Counted from the stretch's first letter, positions 10,224 through 22,090 are shown. The stretch is 64,000 nt of DNA from Morinoia aosen (GCA_030386875.1 CM059566.1:40646068-40710067); one strand, 5' to 3'. Notes: a model not told the origin generated them from the sequence alone. Translations and numbers: made by a program.

Positions 10224-11526
10224 CGGTGCGGACGTTTAGAGAGCGTGAATATTGGTATAATAATGGAAAAAAGGAAAAATACCTATGATTTAATTCAATT
10301 TTTAAATAACCTAGTTAACTAGCTTAACTAAAGTTAGATTTACAAATGACTAAAATTATTATACATGGCGAATTCACAATCACTCGAACAGGCATGAATA
10401 AATTTTTACGTGACTTAAACATACATTACATGAAAACTCCAATGCAATTTTGAGTAGTAAAAGGCTGAACTAATTATAATTATACAATACTGTATTGTAT
10501 ATTGTATATTGTATTTAATTATATTGATCACTCTCATCTTTTAGATCATTATCACGCAGAGTCACTTGAAATGTGCATGTATGGCATCATGTATCGTAAC
10601 TTGATTAGAACCTCACTTGCAACAGTAGAATAATTTTTTTTTTCCGGTGAGTTCATTTTTTTTAAATGACCTGGAACTTGAAATTAAAAAAAAATTGTGT
10701 GTATGGTGCATTGTTATAATTAAAAAAACAGCATATTAGTGTATATAGGTATTAAAATTTTAATCTTCTCCTCAAAGTTGTTAAGCTCGTGAAGAATTTT
10801 AGGAAGTGTTTAAATGATGTATCAATAATTAAATAGAACTGATCTGCAACCTGTCCAGATAAGTATGATATTATAATTTAAATAATGCTCCCATCAATGA
10901 AATTTACTAATCGCAGTCAAGTATTTGTTTATTTTGTAAAAATTCGTTTGGTCTCTCAGTAGTTAGATACATTATCATCCATGATGGGTAATCCTTAATT
11001 AGAATATGAGGTAAAGATCACAGGCAAAATATTGATAAAATTTTAGTTTTCACAAGCGTTTCCAGTGTGTAGCTCGCTTTCATTTATCATTTTTACCTCT
11101 CAAAGCCAAAGTGAAAAATTTAATTACAACTTGTTGTTAATTATAAATTATCAAAGCCATGATACGAGTATTTGCTTGTCTGTAAAATCTTTTCGTTTCA
11201 GATTTTATCACGCTTCTAAAGTCGAATTTAAAATGAGTCTCAAATATATTAATTTCTACACTGTTGCGTCTGCATCGAGGAATTCGCATTTTGTTCAAGG
11301 TATTCACACCAATAAAATTCAAATTCCCGTATAAAATGTGCTTAATCTACATTTTCTTGCAGAAACTAAATAATTGCTACATGGATCAGATCACAATTTA
11401 GAGCGAGGCTATGTTCCAAATAGCGCCAGCGGCACCAATAAAGGTGGGTTCATGGTCACCTCAAAATGAATTTCTCACGTTCTATTTGCATGTAATCCGA
11501 TCGCTCGGCTCCGCTTGAAATTAAAC
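10224..11526. other. AT-rich unique DNA with short AT repeats
   Basis: Contains a short TGTAT/TATTG-type simple repeat at about 10488-10520 and several poly-A or poly-T runs. No gene or transposon signal seen. Confidence 0.5.
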
Positions 11527-11736
11527 ATGTCAAAAAGCATTATCTGCGCGCTCCTTTTCGAGGTGACATCGCCCAGCCAAAACACATCGCTTCGGTGCGT
11601 GAGTTTGGTCGGATTACTGATCGACGAGCGCGCTTGCGTTCATAAATTTTTCAGAATGATTTTAATGGGATACGGCAGAAGAGCTGTCCGGCATCAGCTT
11701 GGAATTTCAGAGCAATTGTATTCGGGATCAGCTTAA
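11527..11736 (+). CDS. Hypothetical open frame, 69 aa, in a CpG-containing patch
   Basis: ATG at 11527 and 69 codons to a TAA at 11734-11736. The segment 11400-11740 is visibly GC- and CpG-richer than its flanks. The first residues (MSKSIICALLFEV) are mildly hydrophobic but not a convincing signal peptide. Family not recognised. An alternative is a terminal exon starting at the acceptor at 11654 (AAATTTTTCAG), which would keep only the last 26 codons. Confidence 0.27.
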   Translation: MSKSIICALLFEVTSPSQNTSLRCVSLVGLLIDERACVHKFFRMILMGYGRRAVRHQLGISEQLYSGSA

Positions 11737-11980
11737 TAGGTTAAGGAAACAGAGTTGTCTATTACGAAACTTGAGGGCCAATCCAATAGCATTTGGTTAT
11801 TGAAGTTTATCGCTATTGAAATGAGTTTTGAGTTCGTACAATAAATTCAAACGTTAATTTTAACTCCATGCTTATGCTTGCACCGTTTCCATACGCCAAT
11901 TTACCAAACTAAAGCGCTTCAGAATGTAGCATCAAAGCGAGACCTAACTTCATGTAAGTTTTGTGTGTTCACAGAACACA

Positions 11981-12087
11981 ATAATGATGATGGAAATTGG
12001 TAGTAATCCAATGGAAATTGGTAGTAATGTTTTGGAAATCGGTAATACAGTTAAGGAAATCGGTAGTAATGTTATGGAAATTGGTAG
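11981..12087. repeat. Left fragment of the 21-bp minisatellite
   Basis: Five copies of the ATGGAAATTGGTAGTAATGT-type unit, ending ATTGGTAG at 12087. Removing the next 1,622 bp joins it in register to the main array at 13710, so it is one array split by an insertion. Confidence 0.95.
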
Positions 12088-13705
12088 TGTCACGAGAAGT
12101 CGTTACCCTTCACCTCCTTGTTAACAATTCATTAACAAGAAGAAGAGGTTCTCGGAATTGAGGGAATGGCGCACCTCCAAATTATATAAACAACACAGAA
12201 ATTAATGAATAATAATCGGCAATCACAGTACATATACTAAAAAGAATGGTACTCACCGATGAAAGCTGATACCACTTACTCAGCGCAATTTCTGAGCGCT
12301 CTTATTCTTCGGTGAGCTGTAATGCTAGTGCTGACGGGGGTTTTAAACACATTAAAATGTTAAGGAATTTCTTATGATGAGACCCTGGTACAAAGCATTA
12401 ATTGACATCTACTGGAATTGCAAGTAACACATGTTTACGAACATCACCCTGCCTAATTGACCGGTCAATATCTTTAAGTTAATTACACTCGGGACATATA
12501 CAATGAAACAATGCCTAACTGATGTGTTGGCACATTCCAACTTCACGATGGCTTGCCATTCAGCCTCGGACCACAAGTTCGGTTAACCAAAAGCAGCTTC
12601 AGTTCAATTCCTGTTTCTCACACGGTGCATGTACTGTCTTTGGACGTTTTTATGAAGAAGTCGTGCTTGTAATCAATAGGAGCAAAAAGGAAAGCCGCCC
12701 TCCTGTGGAGCAACAAAAATTTTTAACAATTACTTTAATTCTGCAATTCTCTCATACATATATATATGCACATATTCCACATTTAATTCAACTGCTCCAA
12801 TTTTCTTTTACGTTATATGAACCTATCGTTTCTAGCGGTATCTAGTGTAACAAAAGCACGAGCCTTACCCTCCCTTACGAAGTAATTAACATTTTTCTTT
12901 GAACAACCTCCACGTTACGGAATCTTCTTCTTTCTGCAAAAGTGAAAAAAAATGTAAACTTATAATTCGTTGATTCCCCAGAAAAGTATATATATCTCAA
13001 CAGGTTTCGTTTCTCACTTATTTTCCAGAGTATCACATTTAATTCAACACCTATTCACGACGCAGAGTAACACAAATTTTTAGGTATAATAATGCCTAGC
13101 CGCGAAGCACCTTATTGAGAGGCCCGCAACACCTTACTGACTCTTGTTATCGTGTTAGCCAAAGTGTTCTTTTTGGGACTGCCCTCTTTCGAATAATGAC
13201 CAATAGTCCCCCTCTTACTTCTTCTAAACAATCGTCTGCTCCGTACCATTGGCTGCTCTCGGGGTTATACACTTCCTATTCGCTGTGCGCAGAGCACGCC
13301 TTTTTCGCCCTTATTTTGTGTGTTAATTCTTGAAGTCTACGTCCGTTGGCGGGAAAGCTTTCTCACGCCTCAACCCTCTGGCCTAGGCCTCGCGGTCAAC
13401 AAATTCTGCCTTTCGCTGTAACCCAACACTGCCTTCGTTGTTCGCACTCTTGAGTTTTGATTACGAAGCACAACCCTAGCCTCAGCTCGAGTGCCAACAT
13501 AAATTTATGTTGACTGTAAACATTCAGTCCTACACACATGTTAGAGTGATCCCCTCGTTCCGTCGGAATGTGCCAAACACAGTTTTATAAACTCCCAATT
13601 TGAGTTAAAAAAAAAAAGCGCACAAAATTCGTCACACACAATTACAAGAATTTTTTTTTATTGATTAATTCGCAAAAATTGATCATTCTGAACCGATTCT
13701 CGACA
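12088..13705. mobile_element. Probable solo LTR, 1,618 bp, in a minisatellite
   Basis: The insert starts TGTCACGAGAA and ends TTCTCGACA, so it has TG...CA ends with short inverted termini, and is flanked by the direct duplication GTAG (12084-12087 and 13706-13709). Deleting insert plus one GTAG restores the 21-bp array without a gap, which fixes both boundaries. There is no gag, protease or polymerase frame inside, so a solo LTR left by recombination is the simplest reading. A 4-bp duplication fits Ty3/Gypsy or BEL/Pao families. A TATATAA lies at 12183-12189 and an 18-bp palindrome CAACATAAATTTATGTTG near 13496. A non-autonomous DNA element is the alternative. Confidence 0.68.
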
Positions 13706-14560
13706 GTAGTAATGTTTTGGAAATCGGTAATACAGTTAAGGAAATCGGTAGTAATGTTATGGAAATTGGTAGTAATGTTTTGGAAATCGGTAATACAGTT
13801 AAGGAAATCGGTAGTAATGTTATGGAAATCGGTAATAAAGTTATGGAAACCGGTATTAATGTTATGGAAATTGGTAGTAATGTTATGGAAATTGGTAGTA
13901 ATGTTATGGAAATTGGTAGTAATGTTATGGAAACCGGTAGTAATGTTATTGAAATTGGTAGTAATGTTATGGAAGCCGGTAGTAATGTTTTGGAAACCGG
14001 TAGTAATGTCATGGAAACCGGTAGTAATGTTATGGAAATTGGTAGTAATGTTATTGAAATTGGTAGTAATGTTTTGGAAACCGGTAGTAATGTTACGGAA
14101 GTTGGTTATAATGTGATGGAAATTGGGAGTAGCGTTAAGGAAATTGGTAGTAATGTTATGGAAATCGGTAGTAATGTTATGGAAACCGGTAGTAATGTTA
14201 CGGAAATTGGTAGTAATGTTATGGAAATTGGTAGTAATGTTATGGAAATTGGTAGTAATGTTATGGAAATCGGTAGTAATGTTATGGAAACCGGTAGTAA
14301 TGTTATGGAAATTGGTAGTAATGTTATGGAAATTGGTAGTAATGTTATGGAAATCGGTAGTAATGTTATGGAAACCGGTAGTAATGTTACGGAAATTGGT
14401 TATAATGTGATGGAAATTGGGAGTAGCGTTAAGGAAATTGGTAGTAATGTTATGGAAATCGGTAGTAATGTTATGGAAACCGGTAGTAATGTTACGGAAA
14501 TTGGTTATAATGCGATGGAAATTGGGAGTAGCGTTAAGGAAATTGATAGAAAAATTATGG
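13706..14560. repeat. 21-bp minisatellite, about 40 copies
   Basis: Unit ATGGAAATTGGTAGTAATGT plus T, with common variants GGAAACC and GGAAATC. Because 21 is seven codons, several frames on both strands stay open: a plus frame of 326 codons with period MEIGSNV and a minus frame of 362 codons with period NITTNFH, whose N-terminal part has a hydrophobic stretch. Near-identical units without codon-level constraint argue for a repeat rather than a gene. Larger blocks (for example 14110-14400) are duplicated, showing block-wise expansion. Confidence 0.96.
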
Positions 14561-15047
14561 AAACTGTTGTGGAAATTTATTACAGTGACCATTTTTTCAT
14601 AAACGTATTTTTTAAATTTTGCGCGTGCGACTCTCAACCAAAGTACAAAGCACCAAATAAAAAAAAAGCCCTCTACGTAAAGGCCACACGCACCTGACTG
14701 TTTTCGTTTTGTGTTCTGTTCTAGTTTCAACTCTGTTCTGTTTTCTCTTCTGTTTTCTGTTCTTTCATTTTTGTCAGAAAGTCACTAAAAAAAGTCAGTA
14801 AGTCACAACAGAAACAAGAAAACACAAAGTTACGACAGAAAGTCAGTAAAAAGGGGCGTTTTCGATAAAAATGGTCACCTTACAAGCCAGCGACTGTATA
14901 CACCCGCAAGAATAGTTTCTAAAAAAGGAAGGGGTAGGTAAAAACCAACACAAGAAGGTAAAAAACTAATATTAAATTTAAAAATTTACATTATTGCATA
15001 ACAAATTTGAGACGTAAAATGAATTATAAGGGCAATTTTTTTAATTC
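14561..15047. other. Unique sequence with C/T- and A-rich runs
   Basis: At 14700-14770 a run of CTGTT/TTCTGTT words on the plus strand, followed near 14775-14855 by complementary-looking AGAAAGTCA words. No gene supported. Confidence 0.5.
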
Positions 15048-15230
15048 TTATACGTAAAATGAAAAGAAGAGCCGATATAAAAGAGAACATTCTTTTAATT
15101 GCAAACGTTTCGGAATCTCTGATTCCAGAAACCTGAGACGATCATTCACACCTTGTGCTTTGCAGTACACTCTAAGTGCTGCTGCATCGGCTTCGGGAAG
15201 CTCTTCGCTTTGAGTTCTAGATATTTTCAT
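15048..15230 (-). CDS. Hypothetical open frame, 60 aa, possibly a retroelement tail
   Basis: ATG at 15230, 60 codons. The first 45 residues are hydrophilic and helix-like (for example SEELPEADAAAL). Within the frame, at 15104-15126 read on the minus strand, a small hairpin (GGAATC-AGA-GATTCC) is followed by GAAACGTTT, a layout shared with two other loci in the window (53.86 and 57.79 kb), one of which is a retroelement 3' end. It may therefore be part of a retroelement 3' region rather than a host gene. Family unproven. Confidence 0.28.
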   Translation of the reverse strand: MKISRTQSEELPEADAAALRVYCKAQGVNDRLRFLESEIPKRLQLKECSLLYRLFFSFYV

Positions 15231-16282
15231 GCTGTCAGAAAAACATAGCGGAGATGTATTGATAGTTTTTTTGCAATCTTAAACCATCAAAATTTTTGAA
15301 ACGCGAATGACAATTAATATAGATGACAATTAATGATGACAATTGACGATGAATATTTCCAAGATATATATAACTCATAAGAAAACCAGTTTATAAATTG
15401 ATAGTTAAGCTGGATATCTTTTTGTCTTGAATTTATTTATCTTCAGTTAGGATGACGTTACAATTAATTGCAATCAACAAAAAAAAAATTCCGCAATCGA
15501 AAATTTACACTCACTATTTAGTGGCCAGGTATTCTATTTACGAGGTTGGAATAGGCAAAAGCACAATAAAACTGCTTTAAACATTGCATTATTAGGTATG
15601 TAGGGTATTATTTATGCAGCAGGACAAATGAAGAACAATGTGTGAGCATTTCTCAGAGCATCTGTACAATTTTGCAAAAATTTCTCTCCACTTTGAGAAG
15701 AATGCCTCTGAGTGAAGAATGATGACCTTGAACGTGATTGTGACTTTTTTGTTCTGTTGTCAGTGCGTGGTTGATGTTTGACTGACATGGTTGTATGTAG
15801 AGCCATCTTCATGCTCTACTCTGCTCTGTTTCATTCTATTCTATTTCTTCATATTCCTCATCAGTTCATTCAATGTGAATGATTCCAGTTTATTCTATTC
15901 CAGATTCTGTTTACTTGTTAATTTACTCATTCACGTGTATTTTGGCTCGTATTTGTTTTTCAATTTTGACTTACATTTTTTTTGGGGCAAATGTAATACG
16001 TGTACTCAATCTCCACATTTCTGACTATTTCATACAATTTCTTCACAAGTTTTTCACGTTTTTTTTTCGTTTTCTACTTCCAAATTTACCTCGCATCGAA
16101 CCAACCCAATTCTCTAGTGATCACATACTCTTTCTTTTCCATCATCATTAGATCGTAGTCCACTTCACCGAATTAATTATTTCATTCACTTTCCTCGCAT
16201 TATTCCGCTTGCACATTCTTACAAATCTTCCCTTTGTTCCTTTTGTGATTCTCCTTCTTCGATGGCGCATTCTCCCTCAGGT
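15231..16282. other. T-rich unique DNA
   Basis: 15790-16200 is strongly pyrimidine-rich (TTCTATTC, CTCTACTCTG words), which opens frames of hydrophobic composition. No gene supported. Confidence 0.5.
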
Positions 16283-16306
16283 CTCCTGCACAGAATTAGG
16301 TCATAA

Positions 16307-16652
16307 GGCGTCGATCTCGATAGGCGGTGTATTTATTGGCCTTCCGAGCTCCCAAGGATCGAGAATTTACAACAGTCCGCAGCTGTGCCTGAACGCCGGA
16401 AAATCGGAACTCTGGAAGACCTGAAGCCCGGAAAATCACTGTGGGAATTCTGCGAGGAACGCCAGCGCACCGCAGATTTGATCAAGCCGGAGGATGGATT
16501 TCAGGAGTGAAAGCATTCATTTTCTGAGAGCTGCGCCAACTTTTGCGCAAAAGAAACACATTTTGTACCTGAATCGTGGGCCTGACATGAAGCCAAATCG
16601 TGAGCGCGGTGTAAATTTCAGGTGCGTTGAGTGCATCGCTACGGTGCGCTGA
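16307..16652 (+). CDS. Candidate coding segment, two overlapping frames
   Basis: A GC-richer block of about 400 bp. Frame A is open 67 codons from 16307 to a TGA at 16508-16510, hydrophilic and acidic toward its end (for example LEDLKPGKSLWEFCEE). Frame B, shifted by one, has an ATG at 16494 and 52 codons to a TGA at 16650-16652. Both look protein-like and overlap by 17 bases, as expected from a coding exon with one frameshift or two exons with a short intron. A third frame starting from an acceptor at 16282 also stays open to 16424. Pyrimidine-rich acceptor sites lie at 16280 and 16292. No family recognised. Confidence 0.35.
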
Positions 16653-17362
16653 AAATGTAATTTGAATTATCTTGGCGGTGAAAGCAATGGGGAAACTGTA
16701 GCCGCGAAAATTACCTATTTTTCTGCGTCAAACGTAACGTTACTTGGTGAAGTCAAATAAGCCACAAAAAATCAGGAATGAATGCTTGTTTCATACAGTT
16801 TCCTACGATTCTTTTAAAATATTTTTCATCTCGTGCAGCTTACCTCGTACTCTATCAATTTATTGTTTCCATGATCATTGGATTATTTTTTCTTCCTCAT
16901 TTAGGTTTCAATTGCGTTTACATATTAATTTCTTCATGCGCTTTCCCCACTTTTCCTGCGCACTCTTTCTTCTGAACACAACGTAAGACGTGAAGAGGGA
17001 AAAAATAAAGTGAACCTCAAAATCTATATATGGTTCAATAAAATTACTTTGATGAACAAGAACTTATTGGCTCATGTCCCGACAGTAAAAATTTGCTTAA
17101 GTCCTCGCCAAGTAAGTACATGAAATAAAAACTCTCGTTATATGAACAAATTTTTTTTCGTTAAAATGAAGTGGCCGTGTTCTGAAGGGTGTGGTTAGAC
17201 CTCATATAGTTTATTATTTGATATCTCAACAACGCGTGCAGTTTCAATGAAAAAGTAGTCCCGTTTAAATGAAGGATCTAAGTCTCATAAATCAGCTCTG
17301 ACATATCGCCAGGAGGGAGCGCACGCCAAGATCCAAGTGCAATTTTGCTACACGCGGCGGAT
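16653..17362. other. Unique AT-rich DNA
   Basis: T-rich 16790-16980; no repeat or gene signal. A small GC rise at 17285-17360 directly precedes the next array. Confidence 0.5.
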
Positions 17363-17495
17363 TTATGTATCATATTATGTATTATTATACTTTATGTATT
17401 ATGTATTATTATACTTTATGTATTATGTATTATTATACTTTTTGTATTATGTATTATTATACTCTATGTATCATGCATTATTGTACTTATGTATT
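17363..17495. repeat. 24-bp minisatellite, about 5 copies
   Basis: Unit ATGTATTATTATACTTTATG plus TATT, pure A/T apart from one C and two G. Copies are nearly identical; the last is degraded. Confidence 0.93.
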
Positions 17496-17591
17496 GATTC
17501 GTAAAATCTCAGAGCAAGATCGAGCAAAAGTGCATATAGTCGTTAGGCGCGTTAATGCGTGACATTTCAAGCATTTTTCCTTCTTTTTCAG

Positions 17592-17805
17592 GTTATTTTC
17601 TTCTCTGCCTATTATTAGAACTAGAAGAAATTGGCCCTGCAGATCCCGGACAAGGAAGGCAAAGGCAGTCGTTGCACATGTGATTACTGAGCTATTGCAA
17701 GACATTGTGCCAGGTTATTTTGAGAATTCATCTACAAAATCAACAAAAAAGAAGCTTACTCATGTATCTTTCCACGCATTTTCTTGTTTTGAAATAATAT
17801 TTTAG
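17592..17805 (+). CDS. Candidate exon after a strong acceptor, 70 codons
   Basis: The acceptor TTTTTCCTTCTTTTTCAG ends at 17591 and is one of the best in the window. With one leading base (phase 2) the frame is open 70 codons to a TAG at 17803-17805. The first 45 residues are basic and GC-richer (NWPCRSRTRKAKAVVAHVI); the rest is AT-rich and could be intron past a weak donor at 17712 (CCAG|GTTATT). No family recognised. Confidence 0.28.
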
Positions 17806-18060
17806 AGCTCAACGAATGATTCAAAAAGTGTATGAAATGATGGCTGTAAATAATTTTCTAATTATCAATCGTAAATTCAATGAACTGAGTCACACGGACT
17901 AAATTAAAAAAATCCGTCATCATTGATAGGGTCAACTTAATTGTCACTACTAGCTCGATTCAATTTATTATTTCGATTCACGTACATTCAAAATTGGTAT
18001 GGTAAAAACTTCGATCCATTAATACATTCGCTTGCATCTTATAACTGTTCTTTTATTCAG

Positions 18061-18121
18061 TGAAGCATTAAGAGTCCAATTTCGCAGAACCTATCGCATG
18101 GTTCAGCTTGATCCAGAATAA
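18061..18121 (+). CDS. Candidate short terminal exon, 19 codons
   Basis: A strong acceptor (GTTCTTTTATTCAG) ends at 18060. With one leading base the frame gives 19 hydrophilic codons (EALRVQFRRTYRMVQLDPE) to a TAA at 18119-18121. The following 240 bp are also GC-richer and open in several frames. Too short to prove. Confidence 0.2.
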
Positions 18122-19566
18122 CATCCGAAAATTGAAACAAAATTGGAATGGAGGCAAATTTCCCATCAATTCATTGCGTCGTACAGAGAATAATGTTCGT
18201 AACTTTGCCTCCGGACAGATTTCCATTTTGCTTCGCTCTGTTTTATCCTTCAGTGCGAATTCTGCCAACAACGAACGTTCTGACAGAAAACCCTGTACGC
18301 TCTCGCTGGTCAAATAATTCGAAACGCAGCGACTTCGTTTCTATGTCCGTTGTTTTGATACGATAAGACAGCAAAACTGGGTTTGCGGAGTGAATTTTTC
18401 AAGTTGAAACCTCCAATAGAATTTTTATAGTACGGTGGTATTTAGTTTTCGAATGATGATTTCTCTAGAATTTTTAAAAACTGCTGTTTGAAACTGACAA
18501 CTCAAATTCTCCTTCTCTATTGCTCACATATAAAAGTAATATTATATCGAACTGTCATTCCTCCCTATTATCCGATACGTTTCCTCATTACTCAATGACA
18601 TGAGATAATTTGAGAGAATTACCTAATTTCAGTTTGCACAAGAAACTCAAACTCAGGTAATTTCACGAAGAGAAATTATCTTAAATTACGCACGAGAAAT
18701 CAGGATAGCTGGTCGGAAAGAACGCTGGAGCTTGTTCTATCTCTTATGATGACACTTGATCACTGTGTGAAATTCACACCTATTTGTCTTCGAGCGAATG
18801 AGATCAAAATTTGAGCTTACGTAACTGTATTTGAGTGCAAGTTTTTAGCAGCAAGAGAAACTATACCCTGTCATACGGATATGTTAAGTTTATTCTACCG
18901 TTGCAAAAAAGAGAAATATCGTGAGCTTTGATTGTGAAAATGTAATTAGGAATCTTCTGAGGCAATGTTTTCATAAGGATCAACTATTTGGGTTCCTTAA
19001 AATGTAGATTGCTGAATCTTTCAATTGCTCGGCCTGCTTAGATCATAATTCTGTAAACATCAGAGCTCATCCTAGAAAATCAAGTAAAAATTTCACTTTA
19101 AAACTGTGTGAATGAATTCAAATAAGCCCCTGCACGACCCTAGCCAGACTTAGAAGCATATTCAATGTCGCCTATGAATACATTGCAATATAGAAACATA
19201 GCGCGGCATTCATGCTGCTTTTATCCATTCATGCTCCTCGGCAGCTACTATCGATGCCTATCAAATCGATTGAGCAAGATTGGGTGGTGAAATAGATACG
19301 GAATTGGGTCTAAATTGTAATTCAAGATCAGATTAAGCAGGTTTGTAAACTAAGGAGGGAATTGGAAGAAGAAATTTTTGGAAAGTTTATCGAGCGGGTG
19401 TGTCGACTTTTAAAATGCATCGGTAAAAATCTGTTCAATGAAGCAATCTTCGATAATTTCATTGCAATATGGTAACCAATCTCTGCTATGAGAAAAAGAA
19501 TAACGCTTTATTATTGCACATTTTCTCTCTTTGAGGAATATTTATCACTGTAACTTGAGCCTACAG
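18122..19566. other. Unique DNA, nothing firmly supported
   Basis: GC-richer until about 18350, with overlapping open frames of 60-80 codons on both strands that cannot be separated. AT-rich from 18370 to 19120. No repeats or element termini seen. Confidence 0.45.
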
Positions 19567-19734
19567 TGCGCAAAACGAGTCCAACTAAACACGACGTCCG
19601 TAGCACATAGATCCCTACAAAGCACACGGGCAGTTGAGCTATCCCGACCTGACTTACAGAATGCCTTTGATAAAGCACTACAGAGTAGGCAAACGCCGTC
19701 AGTAAAGCCTGGAGTCGTGTTGGTCCCTGGCTGA
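19567..19734 (+). CDS. Candidate terminal exon, 55 codons
   Basis: After an acceptor (ACTTGAGCCTACAG) ending at 19566 a phase-0 frame runs 55 codons to a TGA at 19732-19734. The block is clearly GC-richer than its flank and the peptide is hydrophilic with a proline-containing C-terminus (SVKPGVVLVPG). The adjoining 19740-19807 has a good exon on the opposite strand, so the two strands compete for this GC-rich block. Confidence 0.28.
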   Translation, partial: CAKRVQLNTTSVAHRSLQSTRAVELSRPDLQNAFDKALQSRQTPSVKPGVVLVPG

Positions 19735-19739
19735 CTTAC

Positions 19740-19807
19740 TGGTCGCCTGCAGAGAGTAATGATTCAGGGCTAGGCCGGTGAATGGGCATCCATCTCTCTT
19801 GCGTCTT
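19740..19807 (-). CDS. Candidate internal exon, 68 nt
   Basis: On the minus strand a strong acceptor (TTTCTGCCATTGCCCCAG, ending at 19808) and a consensus donor (CCA|GTAAGT, 19739-19734) bracket 68 bases. Two frames are open; the phase-0 reading includes RWMPIHRPSPESLLSAGD. Both signals being close to consensus is better support than most candidates here have. Unknown product. Confidence 0.33.
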
Positions 19808-19874
19808 CTGGGGCAATGGCAGAAATAGCCCAAGTTTACCGCTATTTGAGAAGGCAATGCTCGATAGCATTTTC

Positions 19875-20446
19875 GTATAATGCTTAACAGAATTCCGAAT
19901 TGACTCGAACAGAGGTTTGATGAGCTTGTTAATATAGGTTTTGAAGAATTCAGAGGGAATTGCATACTGCAACCGTCACTTGTCTCTTTGAGAACGCAAT
20001 GTACGGTAACACGTATAATGCTTGACAGAATTCCAAATTATTTCGAACAAAGGTTTGATGAGCTTGTTAATATAGGTTTTGAAGAATTCAGACGGGATTG
20101 CATACCCCAACCGTCACTTGTCTCTTTGAGAACGCAATGCTCGATAATATTTACGTTCGAGTATAATGCTTGACAGATTTCCAAATTCACTGGCACAGAG
20201 ATTGGATGATTTTGTTAATAAAGATTTTGAAGAATTCAGATAGAAATATAAATCCTGAAAGGATTCCAAATTGACTCGAACAAAGGTTTGATAAGCTTGT
20301 TTATAATTGTTATAAAAAATTCAGACGGAAACATAATGCTTGACAGAATTTTAAATTGACTGGAACAAATGGTCGGTGAGCTAGTTAAAAGAACTTATGA
20401 AGAATTCAGATTAGATTGCATACTCCGACCGTCACTAGAGAAATTG
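19875..20446 (+). pseudogene. Decayed coding repeat, five copies
   Basis: Copies begin near 19875, 20013, 20161, 20263 and 20332; the complete ones are 138-148 bp. Read in one frame, copies 1, 2, 3 and 5 encode versions of the same peptide: a leading IMLDRIPN, then EQRFDELVNIGFEEFR, then DCI-QPSLVSLRTQ. Copy 2 is fully open (its frame spans about 19890-20173), whereas copies 1 and 5 carry a TGA after PN or LN, copy 3 a TAG after EEFR, and copy 4 is frameshifted. Conservation of the peptide frame with interspersed stops suggests an ancestral coding repeat that has since degraded. Family not recognised. Confidence 0.5.
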
Positions 20447-22090
20447 CTACTATTTTTCGGGATCACGTAGGAGCCTCTGCCCATTTGCAGTTTGGGAGTA
20501 TGTCGGAGAATGCTATGGTGTTGTATTTTGATGACTCTTCACACGGCCACAGTTAAATGAGCTTGATTTTTTTGCTCACACTCAGTGAAACGCAATCATA
20601 GTTATGTTGAAGCAATAAAAACCTGTGTGATGTTATCAAATTAGTACAGTAGTACCTAAGTGCTCAACAATTATAAGTATAGAATCTCATCTTACTTTGT
20701 ATGAAGGAAAAGAAAACGATAGATTATTTACTCGCATTGTTCTTGTAATCCATGGGTCTGTGCGTAAAATATGTCTCGTTGGAATGTACCCTGTAGTGTT
20801 GGAAAAAAATTTTCACCCAAAATAGACAAATGTGCTTCCTGCGTAGTTCAAATTGAGTTTTCTTAATTTTAGTTTAGAAATCCACAATATACCACATATC
20901 TGCAACAGCTTGTGCCAAAATATACGTATCCAAACAATTGACTTCTGAGGAACAAGTGGATGCTAAAAACGCAGGAAGCTGAACTTCATAGTTCTCAATT
21001 TAATGTGAAATTGAATTCACGTATTCCAAAGCTCAAGAGCTAAAAACAAAAAAATACGGAGATTGAATTTTTAATTGAAACTTCACTTCAAAGGAAAAGC
21101 TTGCTTTTTTGCCCAAAAAAACATCATTCGTAGAAATATGCGTACTGAACGAAATATTTGTTGGAAAGCAATTTGCGTGTAATGTTGAGAACTTTTATAA
21201 ATGATTGCCTCGATGCATTCATCTCTGGTCTCCGGTTTCTCACGTTATGTTTTTTTGGGAGGCGTTGAAAAGTTCAACATAATTTTCACATAAACGTTTG
21301 TTGTTGCGAAGATCGATGCGTCAAGAGAGTGCTTCTGTTGTCTATGAATAAATTAATTTAAGTAACAGGAAATGTTTTTTCGATTATTCTTGTTACAAAT
21401 CATAAAATATTTGAAGTTTCGCATCTTGATTCCCGTAAATGTATTCCTAAATAGCATTTTCTCTCGAAAAAGGGACAAACGCTAATTAAAACTTGTAATT
21501 AATAAAAATAGGGGTCATCTGTATTAAGTAGCATAAGTCAGCAACTCAGAACAACACTATTCAACCAGGTAAATTCTTTACGCTTTGAAGCATCAGTTCG
21601 ACGTTCATTTATCCCTGTTGAATGATACAATATTGAATCACTCATTATCTTCTGTTGCTTCTATTGTTGTCCAAATACGAATGCTCTTATAATTCCAAAA
21701 TTGACTGCCCATAAAATAAATCCCATAGTGGACTTCAAAACAGATCCTATTGAGATAGTGCAGTTTACTTCTCAAGCGATATTCCAGACGCTTGAAGTTT
21801 GAATCACATTACTTTGTTATCTTTGTAAGACATTTTCTTTCATATTCGTAAGTTGAAATTTCATGCAAACGTAAAGGCTACTTTAGAATCAAAGCTAAAA
21901 TGATTGTGGTCGGTTACGAAAATACAGTCAAATTAATCGAACTCCACTATAGTTTAGGAAAAGAAGTACGGAAGTGTACGACACTCATTAAAGCGGTTTG
22001 AGCCGTTATGTAGCCTTATATTTAGGGGTTAAATTTAAATAACAGAAAGGGAAAATGTACAGTTTGTTGGTTGTTCAAACTGTACAACTC
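20447..22090. other. Unique AT-rich DNA, nothing seen
   Basis: No repeats, element termini or GC-rich patches on either strand in about 1.6 kb. Confidence 0.5.

Noticed and set aside
15791..16424. Membrane-protein genes in the T-rich stretch
   Set aside because: Hydrophobic residues follow from T-rich codons; no ATG with supporting features. The same reasoning applies to 24179-24426.
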